From contig JAEUUV010000137.1 in NCBI GenBank assembly GCA_016787285.1, positions 1-35,700 of the forward strand: a stretch of 35,700 bases of DNA. Direction: 5' to 3'. Shown in pieces: positions 1-8,300 of this stretch. The notes beneath the pieces were generated by a model that was not told the DNA's origin, ran no database searches, and saw nothing but the letters and a program-made list of their open reading frames with translations. Origin of the DNA: Saprospiraceae bacterium (GTDB taxonomy: Bacteria; Bacteroidota; Bacteroidia; Chitinophagales; Saprospiraceae). Each line of letters begins with the position of its first letter. Positions within the stretch are counted from its first letter, which is position 1. The position numbers were made by a program, and so were the translations under genes.

Positions 1-64
1 GATGCTGCTCGTAGGGCTTGAACGTGACGACGCTGTGCCGTTTTTTCTTTTTTGTCCTGGACAT
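1..64 (-). CDS. N-terminus of a probable IS1182-like transposase (partial)
   Basis: Reading leftward from an ATG at 64, an open frame runs off the window edge and gives 21 residues: a basic start (MSRTKKKKRH) followed by VVTFKPYEQH. The FKPY-x-QH stretch resembles my recollection of the N-terminus of IS1182-family transposases, where a short basic leader precedes a phrase of the type FKPYxQxQ. Only 21 residues are visible and no DDE motif can be seen, so the family call is tentative. A TATCTTTG box lies 4 nt upstream of the ATG. The other possibility is any small basic protein that starts here. Confidence 0.42.
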   Translation of the reverse strand, partial: MSRTKKKKRHSVVTFKPYEQH

Positions 65-68
65 GCCC

Positions 69-76
69 CAAAGATA
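69..76 (-). promoter_or_regulatory. Candidate Bacteroidota -7 box, TATCTTTG
   Basis: On the minus strand TATCTTTG fits TAnnTTTG exactly and stands only 4 nt before the ATG at 64, so any transcript from it would be leaderless or nearly so. No TTTG -33 element is visible at the usual distance. Confidence 0.35.
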
Positions 77-93
77 GCTCGATATTGCGAACC

Positions 94-137
94 ACCAAAA
101 AAAAGACCGCCTCATAAGTGCGACTTATGAGACGGCC
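94..137 (-). terminator. Rho-independent terminator of hppD
   Basis: Immediately after the hppD stop on the minus strand, a 13-bp stem (107-119 with 123-135, one mismatch) closes a 3-nt loop. An eight-T run in the transcript follows (A-run at 97-104 on the plus strand). Position, stem and T-run all fit an intrinsic terminator. Confidence 0.78.
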
Positions 138-146
138 TCCACATAA

Positions 147-1280
147 TCATAATGTTCCGCGGAGTTCCTGCTCGCGCTCAATCGCCTCGAACAGGGCCTT
201 GAAATTCCCTTTGCCGAACGACTTGGCGCCGCGGCGCTGGATAATTTCGTAAAACACCGTCGGGCGATCCTGCACCGGTTTGGTGAACAACTGGAGCAGG
301 TAGCCGTCTTCGTCGCGGTCAATGAGGATGTTGAGTCGCTTGAGGTCTTCGATATTTTCTTCGATGTGGCCCACGCGCTCCAGCACGTCCTCGTAGTAGG
401 TTTCGGGCACGTACAGGAAGTCCACGCCGTTGGCCCGCAATTGGCTCACGGTGGCGATGATGTCGTTGGTCGCTACGGCAATGTGCTGCACGCCTGCCGA
501 GCGGTAGAAGTCGAGGTACTCTTCGATCTGGCTCTTTTTCAGGCCTTTGGCCGGCTCGTTGATCGGGAACTTGATGTAGCCGTTGCCGTTACTGACCACC
601 TTGGACATGAGGGCGCTGTACTCCGTGCTGATGTCTTTGTCGTCGAAGGTGATGAGCAGTTTGAAGCCCATCACGTCCTGATAAAATTTCACCCACTTGT
701 TCATGCCACCGAGTTCGACGTTGCCCACGCAGTGGTCCACAAACTGGAGGCCGACCGACTTGGCCGGGTACACGCTTTTGCGGGATTCGTAGCCGGGCAG
801 AAAGGGGCCGCTGTAATTGCTGCGCTCCACGAGGGTATGGATGGTTTCGCCGTAGGTTTTGATGGCGGCCATGACCACCTCGCCGTGTTCGTCGCGTACG
901 GTTTTGGGGGCAAAAGCACTTTCGGCGCCGCGCTCGAGGGCGGTGTAGTACGATTTTTCAGCGTCGTCCACCCAGAGGGCCAGCACCTTCACGCCGTCGC
1001 CGTGCCGGGCGACGTGGCGGGCGATTTCATGCTCGGGCGACAACGCGGAGGTGAGCACGAGGCGGATTTTGTTTTGCTGGAGCACGTAGCTCACGCGGTC
1101 GCGCACGCCGGTTTCGGGTCCCATGTAGGCGACCCATTGAAAACCGAAGGCAGCCTGATAGTACAGGGCGCTTTGTTTGGCGTTGCCGACGTAAAATTCG
1201 ATGTGGTCGGTGCCGTTGATCGGAAAGGTATCGGCGCCATTCATCGTGGCCGCTGGAGCGGGTTGGGTAAGTATATCCAT
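147..1280 (-). CDS. hppD: 4-hydroxyphenylpyruvate dioxygenase
   Basis: This cytosolic non-haem Fe(II) enzyme converts 4-hydroxyphenylpyruvate plus O2 to homogentisate in tyrosine catabolism. The 377-residue length is normal for the family. Two vicinal-oxygen-chelate halves are visible, the first starting near the DHIEFYVGN phrase (residues 25-33) and the second near LQFVDHCVGNVE (179-190). The expected iron ligands are His183 (FVDHCVGN), His266 (GVQHIAVAT) and Glu345 (FYEIIQR). The C-terminal gating-helix region (GAKSFGKGNFKALFEAIE, 351-368) is intact. Start: the ATG at 1280; an internal Met13 is an alternative. The gene has its own terminator at 94-137 and a possible TACCTTTG box 74 nt upstream. 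No homogentisate dioxygenase or other tyrosine gene is adjacent. Confidence 0.96.
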   Translation of the reverse strand: MDILTQPAPAATMNGADTFPINGTDHIEFYVGNAKQSALYYQAAFGFQWVAYMGPETGVRDRVSYVLQQNKIRLVLTSALSPEHEIARHVARHGDGVKVLALWVDDAEKSYYTALERGAESAFAPKTVRDEHGEVVMAAIKTYGETIHTLVERSNYSGPFLPGYESRKSVYPAKSVGLQFVDHCVGNVELGGMNKWVKFYQDVMGFKLLITFDDKDISTEYSALMSKVVSNGNGYIKFPINEPAKGLKKSQIEEYLDFYRSAGVQHIAVATNDIIATVSQLRANGVDFLYVPETYYEDVLERVGHIEENIEDLKRLNILIDRDEDGYLLQLFTKPVQDRPTVFYEIIQRRGAKSFGKGNFKALFEAIEREQELRGTL

Positions 1281-1353
1281 GACGGTGGGTTGTAGAGAAA
1301 AACTAAGTAAATAATTCGTTTACAGTGCGTTCAAAATCCGGCGAAATAGTCGG

Positions 1354-1361
1354 CAAAGGTA
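1354..1361 (-). promoter_or_regulatory. Candidate -7 box for hppD, TACCTTTG
   Basis: On the minus strand TACCTTTG matches TAnnTTTG in the 93-nt gap between the response regulator and hppD. It would give a leader of roughly 65-70 nt. No TTTG -33 element is seen at the right spacing, so transcription from the upstream regulator gene remains possible. Confidence 0.4.
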
Positions 1362-1373
1362 CGGCAACAAAAC

Positions 1374-2069
1374 TTACCGCACCACCATCTGGTACCCCTC
1401 GCCATGAATGTTCAGTATCTCGATTCCGGGGTCGTCTTTGAGATACTGGCGCAGTTTGCTCACGTACACATTCAGGCTGCGGCCACGCAGTTGGTCGTCG
1501 TCGCCCCACACCCGGCGCAGAGCCGTATCGCGATCAATGATGCCTTGTCCGGCATCGCAGAAATACTGGAGCAATTTGGCCTCAATGCTGCTGAGTTTGG
1601 TTGCATTGCCGGCCAGCGCCAGTTCGCGCGCGGCGGGGTTGAACGTATATTTTCCGATGGCATATTCGGTTTTTTGCGGTTGCAGCCCGGCCTTGCCCCC
1701 GCTCCGCCGAAGCACGACCTGAATACGCAGGTACAACTCCTCCATGCTGAACGGCTTGGTCACATAGTCCTCGGCGCCAAGGTGGAACCCCTTGATTTTG
1801 TTTTCCTTGGCCGCTTCTCCGGTCAGGAAAATGAACGGTACCTCGGGATCAAGACCGCGAATTTCTTTGGCCACCGAGAAGCCGTCCTTGAACGGCATCT
1901 TGACATCGAGAATACACAGGTCGAAGCGGCCTTTCTGAAAGGTTTCCACGCCCTCTACCCCCGAGTGGCATAGAGTGGTTTTCAGCCCCCGGTCGCCGAG
2001 GTATTCGCAAACCAGCGGGCTGAATGCGCGGTCGTCGTCTACAAAAAGCAAATGCGGGTTTTCAGTCAT
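1374..2069 (-). CDS. OmpR/PhoB-family response regulator
   Basis: This two-component transcription factor has 231 residues from the ATG at 2069 (MTENPHLLFVDDD). An upstream in-frame Met at 2090 would add seven residues that do not fit the family. The receiver domain (about 4-122) has the acidic triplet Asp11-13, phospho-acceptor Asp55 (CILDVKMP), Thr83 (FLTGEA) and Lys105 (VTKPF), all intact. The winged-helix domain (about 137-231) has KLSSIEAKLLQYF, the recognition segment RGRSLNVYVSKLRQYL and the wing phrase IHGEGYQMV. No histidine kinase gene lies in the window, so the partner is unknown (orphan). The gene is divergent from the caspase-like gene at 2222. Three 10-bp-phased TACAC boxes at 2141-2165 are a possible operator. 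Confidence 0.94.
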   Translation of the reverse strand: MTENPHLLFVDDDRAFSPLVCEYLGDRGLKTTLCHSGVEGVETFQKGRFDLCILDVKMPFKDGFSVAKEIRGLDPEVPFIFLTGEAAKENKIKGFHLGAEDYVTKPFSMEELYLRIQVVLRRSGGKAGLQPQKTEYAIGKYTFNPAARELALAGNATKLSSIEAKLLQYFCDAGQGIIDRDTALRRVWGDDDQLRGRSLNVYVSKLRQYLKDDPGIEILNIHGEGYQMVVR

Positions 2070-2140
2070 GACAGATCGTTTTCGGCACAAAAGTCCGGTT
2101 TTTACCGCTGGTAACCAAACGCGAGTTTTACGCCCCTTTT

Positions 2141-2165
2141 TACACTTTTTTACACTTTCTTACAC
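2141..2165. promoter_or_regulatory. Possible operator: three TACAC boxes at 10-bp spacing
   Basis: TACAC begins at 2141, 2151 and 2161, each of the first two followed by a T-rich spacer, giving a 10-bp period in the divergent intergenic region. OmpR/PhoB regulators are known to bind direct repeats about one helical turn apart, and such a regulator starts 72 bp away. The link is inference. Confidence 0.35.
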
Positions 2166-2221
2166 ATGCTGAAGCTTCCGGCGGGCAGGTTGCCGGAACT
2201 TTGTTTCAAAATTCCGACGCT

Positions 2222-5191
2222 ATGCGTTTGCTCGCTTTTACCCTGTTTTTTGTGCCTGTAATGCTCTCCGCCCAGCCGCTCCGCCAGGACTGGCAACAAA
2301 CACCCGCAGGCAACACCACCCTGCATGCCGTGCGGGAAGCCACCAACGGCTACATTATTGCCGTAGGCGAAACGACCAGCAAAACCAACGGCGGCTCCGA
2401 CGGGCTGCTGCTCATCGCCGACCACAGTACCGGACAGTTGGTAACCGAACTGCGCCTTGGCGGCTCGAAAGACGACGTGCTGTACGCCGCCGTGCAAACG
2501 TTCGATGGACGATTCCTGCTCGCAGGCGCCACTGAATCGGCGGGCAAGGGCGACAAGGATGCCTGGCTCGTCCTCGTGGACGAGCGCGGGCGCAAGGTAT
2601 GGGAAACCACCCTCGGCACGCCCGGACGCGACGAATGCCGCGAAATGCTGCTCCTGGCCGACGGCGCCGTCCTGCTCGCCGGAATACAGAACGACAAAAA
2701 ATCCGGCGACATCTGGCTGGCAAAAATGGACGGGAAAAAGGTGCTGTGGGAAAAAACACTTGGCGCCGGCGAGTTTGAAACCATCAGCGGCCTGGCGCTT
2801 GCGACCGACGGCGGCTTCGTTTTTTGCGGCAATACCGCCAAAAAAGCAGGAACCGGCGCCGGAGATATTTATTTGGCCAAAACCGACGGCCGCGGCGATC
2901 TGCTCTGGAAAAAATGGTTTGGCGAAGGCGAGTGGGAGGAAGCCCTTGACCTGATCGTAACGCACGATGGCGGCTTTGCCATCGCCGGCCTGACCAAGTC
3001 CAAAGGCGCGGGCGACCTCGACTGCTGGCTCCTGAAAACCAGTCGCGACGGGTTCAAACAGTGGGACAAAACCTTTGGCGGCAAATCGGCAGATATGGCA
3101 AACAGCCTGCATCAAACCCACGACGGCGGTTTTTTGCTGGCCGGCGCTTCGAAGTCCAAACGTATCGGGACCCGTTTCTCCGACGCATATTTTGTGCAAA
3201 CTACCCCGGGCGGCGAACTTCAGTGGGAACAATACCTCGGCGACGACCGCGAAGACGCCATTTCAGCGCTTGCCCCGCTGCACAACGGCAGCATTGTCGC
3301 CATCGGCACTTTCGACGGCGGCTCGGCCCGGCTCATGCGTTTGTCCGACCCCGAATTTTCACGCCTTGCAGCCATTGCCTTGCGCGACGCCGCCACGGTA
3401 GAACTTTCCGAAGCCACCGTGCGTAGTGCCGACGGCACGCTCACACCCGGCGAAAGCGCCTACCTGCACTTTCGGGTTTCCAACCGAACCGACCTTGACC
3501 TGCACGACCTGCGCGTGACCGCCGACAACCCCGAAGCCAATGGATACCTCGCGGTCTGGAGCGCCAACTACTTCGGCGTCTTGCACAAAAACGGCCACCT
3601 CGACGTACGCATTCCCCTGCTGGCAGCCTCCGACCTAAACGACGGCCAACAGCGCTTGCGCATCGGCTTAAGCAGTGGAGAAAAAAGCCTCAAGTCGTTC
3701 GAAACAACCGTCGTGCTGCGCAAACCCAAGCCTGCCACCCTGCTCCTTGCCGATCATACATTCGCCGCCAGCGGATACTCCGACGAGATCGTGTTGAGCG
3801 TTCAGTTTGAAAACAGCGGCGACACCGCCTCGCTCGCAAGCGAACTGCGGTTCGTTTGCCCGGAGGGCATAAAACCTGCCGGCGCCACGATTTTTAAAAT
3901 GGGCGTTCTGGAACCGCATACCCGCAAGGAAGTCAAATTTTCTTTTGTAAAAACACCTCAGTTCACAGCCCCCATGGCCGCCATCGCGTGTGTGGCACTG
4001 GAAAACAGCGTCGAAAAAGCCCGCAAGACTTTCGAGTGGCAAGCAACCGGCAAGGCATCCATTCTGGCTACCGGCCCCATCCTGATCTGGACCGACCCGG
4101 CACCCCACGAAACCGGCAGCAACAAAGTGCGGCGTACCGAGGACCACTTCGAGTTCAAAATGACCGTCGTATCGGCCAAGCCGCTGGAGCCAAAGAATTT
4201 CAAGATGAAAGTCAACGGCGTGGAAACAGAAGGCTCTAAGTTCAACGAGGAAGACCTGTCGCCGCCCAAACGCGAAAACGCCCAGTACACCTACACGTAT
4301 CGGAACAAAATCCCGCTTCAGCAAGGGAAAAACCGGGTGGAAGTAGTGGTAGACGGGCAGGCGTCCGATCATCTGGACGTGGAATTTGCGCCCGAGCGCG
4401 CCAACCTGTTTGTGCTGGCCATCGGCCCTTCGCATGCCGACCTGAAGTACACCGCGAAAGATGCGGCCGATTTTGCCGCTGCATTTGCCGGTCAGGAAGG
4501 ACAACTGTACAACCGCGTGGTAGTGAATGTGCTGAACACCCCGGATAAAACCGATCTCACCGGTATCAAACAGGCGGCCTTCGACCTCGCCTACCAGTGG
4601 GACGACAAGCAGATCAAACCCACGGATGTGCTGCTGGTGTTTGTTTCGTCGCACGGAAAAATCGTGGACAACCGCTTCAAAATTCTGCAAACCGGATACA
4701 ACCCCAAGTACGAACGGCTGGCTGTGGATTTCAAATCGGACGTGCTGGAAATCCTAAACCCCATCAACTGCAAAAAAATGGTGTTCCTCGATGCTTGCCA
4801 CAGCGGCGGCGCCAAGGAAGGTTACGGCGGCCTGAGCCGGGCAGTGGTGGATCTGGCCAAGGCGCAGCCCGGGGTAAGCACCCTCACCTCGTGCGGCAGC
4901 ACCGAAAAATCGTACGAAGACAAGTCCTGGGAAAACGGCGCCTTCACCGAAGCCCTGCTCGAAGCCTTTGCCGACACCGAATGCCACGACGCCGACGGCG
5001 CCTACCGCGCCGACACCAACGGCGACAAAATAATCCGCCTTGGTGAACTGTACGATTTCTTGCGCCGCCGCGTACCGGCGCTCGTACAAAACACCATCCA
5101 GAACGCCCCTACCGGCCAAACGCCGTTCATGCCCGAAAGCCAATTAGACAAAGATATGCCCGTCTTCTGGCTCGGCAACCCCAAAAAATAG
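2222..5191 (+). CDS. Secreted caspase-like (C14) protein with N-terminal repeat domain
   Basis: The protein has 989 residues from ATG 2222. The upstream in-frame Met at 2201 was not used because the signal peptide starts at MRLLAFTLFFVPVMLSAQ. Residues about 25-375 hold repeated units of the type DGGFLLAG...KTDGRGDLLW...FGG, suggesting a propeller-like domain. Residues about 400-700 are beta-rich (NRTDLDLHDLRVTADNPEA resembles alpha-galactosidase NEW3/Ig-like modules). The C-terminal caspase fold starts near FVLAIGPSHADLKYTAKDA. The catalytic His811 (VFVSSHGK) and Cys859 (FLDACHSGGAK) are both present, as is the usual SCGSTEKSYED strand. No T9SS C-terminal domain is visible, so it is probably periplasmic or outer-membrane associated. 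It lies 115 nt upstream of the adhesin gene on the same strand. Known bacterial caspase homologs act in cell death or protein processing; the substrate here is unknown. Confidence 0.9.
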   Translation: MRLLAFTLFFVPVMLSAQPLRQDWQQTPAGNTTLHAVREATNGYIIAVGETTSKTNGGSDGLLLIADHSTGQLVTELRLGGSKDDVLYAAVQTFDGRFLLAGATESAGKGDKDAWLVLVDERGRKVWETTLGTPGRDECREMLLLADGAVLLAGIQNDKKSGDIWLAKMDGKKVLWEKTLGAGEFETISGLALATDGGFVFCGNTAKKAGTGAGDIYLAKTDGRGDLLWKKWFGEGEWEEALDLIVTHDGGFAIAGLTKSKGAGDLDCWLLKTSRDGFKQWDKTFGGKSADMANSLHQTHDGGFLLAGASKSKRIGTRFSDAYFVQTTPGGELQWEQYLGDDREDAISALAPLHNGSIVAIGTFDGGSARLMRLSDPEFSRLAAIALRDAATVELSEATVRSADGTLTPGESAYLHFRVSNRTDLDLHDLRVTADNPEANGYLAVWSANYFGVLHKNGHLDVRIPLLAASDLNDGQQRLRIGLSSGEKSLKSFETTVVLRKPKPATLLLADHTFAASGYSDEIVLSVQFENSGDTASLASELRFVCPEGIKPAGATIFKMGVLEPHTRKEVKFSFVKTPQFTAPMAAIACVALENSVEKARKTFEWQATGKASILATGPILIWTDPAPHETGSNKVRRTEDHFEFKMTVVSAKPLEPKNFKMKVNGVETEGSKFNEEDLSPPKRENAQYTYTYRNKIPLQQGKNRVEVVVDGQASDHLDVEFAPERANLFVLAIGPSHADLKYTAKDAADFAAAFAGQEGQLYNRVVVNVLNTPDKTDLTGIKQAAFDLAYQWDDKQIKPTDVLLVFVSSHGKIVDNRFKILQTGYNPKYERLAVDFKSDVLEILNPINCKKMVFLDACHSGGAKEGYGGLSRAVVDLAKAQPGVSTLTSCGSTEKSYEDKSWENGAFTEALLEAFADTECHDADGAYRADTNGDKIIRLGELYDFLRRRVPALVQNTIQNAPTGQTPFMPESQLDKDMPVFWLGNPKK

Positions 5192-5263
5192 CCCTGAAAG
5201 GGCGTAATACACCAACACAGGGTGTAGCCCTGTGTCATCACACACACAGGGTGTAGCCCTGTG
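5191..5263. repeat. Small palindromes between the caspase-like and adhesin genes
   Basis: A GCCCTGAAAGGGC palindrome starts at the last base of the caspase-like gene (5191-5203). Two copies of CACAGGGTGTAGCCCTGTG follow at 5216-5234 and 5245-5263, 29 bp apart and each able to form a 7-bp stem. The first palindrome recurs twice in the 22.7-kb cluster, so it is a dispersed element. It could act as a terminator or attenuator. Confidence 0.7.
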
Positions 5264-5306
5264 ACATCACACACGCAGGCCACACGGACCTGCGGACATC
5301 ACAGAC

Positions 5307-8300
5307 ATGACCAGAACAATCTTCTTCGCAGCCGTATGCTACATCTGCGGCATACAAATCCTGTCCGCACAATGCCCAACGGGCAATACCGTGCAGGTCA
5401 TCAACAATGCCGGCAACAATGTCAACGGTTCGTTGACCTGGGCGCTCAATTGTCTGAACTCTGTGCCTTCGCTCACGACGGTGACGTTCAATATCCCCGG
5501 CTCGACTCTGATCCAGCCGAGCACCTTGCCGAATATCGGCAAGCCCGGCGCGCTGATTGACGGCAACAGCCAGAATGGTGTGATCGTAGACGGCTCCAAC
5601 CCTGCCGGTGGGCCGGCCAATTGCTTTGTGATTACGGCGCCAAACGTAACCATTCAGGGCCTGACTATCCAAAACTTCATTAGCCCTTCCGGCGGAAATG
5701 CCATTCTGGCAAACGGAAACAACCCTGCTATTTTGGACAACACCATCATGTCCAACCGCACAGGTATCACCACGAACAGTTCCGTGTTGGCATTCAACAT
5801 TAGTGGCAACACCATCGGAGCAAGCGGAACGGGCAACATCACGAACGGCATAAACAATCAGGGCAACCCTGCTGCGGGTGTTATCTCGACGAATGAGATC
5901 GCCCACAACGGCGCGTCCGGTATCACAATTATCGGTGGCACGGTGCTCATAACGGAAAACAGCATTTATTGCAATACAACCTCGGGAATCACCAAGCCGA
6001 CACCTCCTGAATTGCCGGAAATCACCCTCGCTACCACCCAAAGTATTCAGGGTAATGCCCCGGCGAATGCCGAGGTTGAAGTATTCGTTCATTCTACCGC
6101 CGGGTGTGCAGGCGCACCTTGTCAGGGCAAAACCTATGTGGGTACCGCTACTGCATCGGCTTCCGGAATCTGGACGCTCCCCAACCCGGGTATTGTTCCT
6201 GCAGGCAGCTTGGTGACCGCCACGAGCACCATCGGCGGCAATAACACATCAGCGTTTGCTGTCTGCCAATCGGTTACGGATTGTTCAACTTTCATAGCGA
6301 GCATCAACCACACCAATGTCAGTTGCCCCGGAGGGAACAACGGCTCAGCCACGGCCCTGCCTTTCGGAAGCACCATAACGTATCTGTGGAATACCAATGC
6401 CACCACACAAACGATTTCAAACCTCGTGGCGGACACCTACACCGTGACAGTGACCAATCAGGCTACCGGCTGCACCGATAGCGAAAGCGTCACCATCACC
6501 CAACCTTCACCGCTGGGGGTGTCGTTCTCAAATACCAACGTTTCCTGTTTCGGCGGCAACAACGGATCGTCTACCGCCACGGGTAGCGGCGGCACGCCGG
6601 GATACACCTTTGTCTGGAGCAATGGCGAAACCGGACCCACAATCAACAACCTGATCGCAGGCGCTTACATCGTCACCATGACCGATGCCAATGGCTGCTC
6701 TATTGTACAGACAACAACCATTAGTCAACCGGCAACAGCGCTAACAGTCAGCATTTCCAAAACCGATGTCTCCTGCTTCGGCGGAAACGACGGTTCGGCA
6801 ACAGCAACCGCAACCGGCGGAACACCCGGATTCACGTTCCTCTGGAGCAACGGCGCAAACGGCCCGACGGCCAACAACCTCAGCGCCGGCACCTACGTCG
6901 TGACGGCTACCGATGCCAACGCCTGCACCGCCGAGCAAACCGTCGCCGTCGCCGAGCCGCCCCTGCTCGTCGTCACCACCACGGCTACCGACGTCTCCTG
7001 CTTCGGCGGAAACGACGGTGCGGCAACTGCCGTCGCCACCGGCGGAACTCCCGGATTCACCTTCCTCTGGAGCAACGGCACAAACGGCCCGACAGCCAAC
7101 AACCTCGCCGCCGGCACCTACGTCGTGACGGCTACCGACGGCAATGCCTGCACCGCCGAGCAGACCGTCACCGTCGCCGAGCCGCCCCTGCTCGTCGTCA
7201 CCACCACGGCTACCGATGTCTCCTGTTTTGGCGGAAACGACGGTTCGGCAACAGCAACCGCCACCGGCGGAACTCCCGGATTCACCTTCCTGTGGAGCAA
7301 CGGCGCAAACGGCCCCACAGCCAACAACCTCAGCGCCGGTACCTACATCGTGACGGCTACCGATGCCAACGCCTGCACCGCCGAGCAAACCGTCACCGTC
7401 GCCGAGCCGCCCCTGCTCGTCGTCAGTGCCACGGCTAACGATGTCTCCTGCTTCGGCGGAAACGACGGCTCGGCAACTGCCGTCGCCACCGGCGGAACTC
7501 CCGGATTCACCTTCCTCTGGAGCAACGGCGCAAACGGACCGACGGCCAACAACCTCAGCGCCGGTACCTACGTCGTGACGGCTACCGATGCCAACGCCTG
7601 CACCGCCGAGCAAACCGTCACCGTCGCCGAGCCGCCCCTGCTCGTCGTCACCGCCACGGCTACCGATGTCTCCTGCTTCGGCGGCAACGACGGCTCGGCA
7701 ACAGCAACCGCCACCGGTGGAACACCTGGATTCACCTTCCTCTGGAGCAACGGCGCAAACGGACCGACGGCCAACAACCTCAGCGCCGGTACCTACGTCG
7801 TGACGGCTACCGACGGCAATGCCTGCACCGCCGAGCAAACCGTCGCCGTCGCCGAGCCGCCCCTGCTCGTCGTCACCGCCACGGCTACCGACGTGTCTTG
7901 TTTTGGCGGAAACGACGGTTCGGCAACAGCAACCGCAACCGGCGGAACACCCGGATTCACGTTCCTCTGGAGCAACGGCGCAAACGGCCCGACGGCCAAC
8001 AACCTCGCCGCCGGAACCTACATCGTGACGGCTACCGACGGCAATGCCTGCACCGCCGAGCAGACCGTCACCGTCGCAGAGCCGCCCCTGCTCGTCGTCA
8101 CCACCACGGCTACCGACGTCTCCTGCTTCGGCGGCAACGACGGCTCGGCAACTGCCGTCGCCAGTGGCGGAACCCCCGGATTCACCTTCCTCTGGAGCAA
8201 CGGCGCAAACGGACCGACAGCCAACAACCTCAGCACCGGTACCTACGTCGTGACGGCTACCGACGGCAATGCCTGCACCGCCGAGCAGACCGTCACCGTC

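Noticed and set aside
366-1295. Plus-strand open frame of 309 residues opposite hppD
   Set aside because: The minus-strand frame is a full-length dioxygenase with all iron ligands; the opposite frame is a His- and Val-rich antisense artefact.
2150-3232. Antisense open frame of 360 residues opposite the caspase-like gene
   Set aside because: No signal peptide, domain or ordered motif; GC-rich coding DNA often leaves such antisense frames open. The plus-strand gene has clear motifs.
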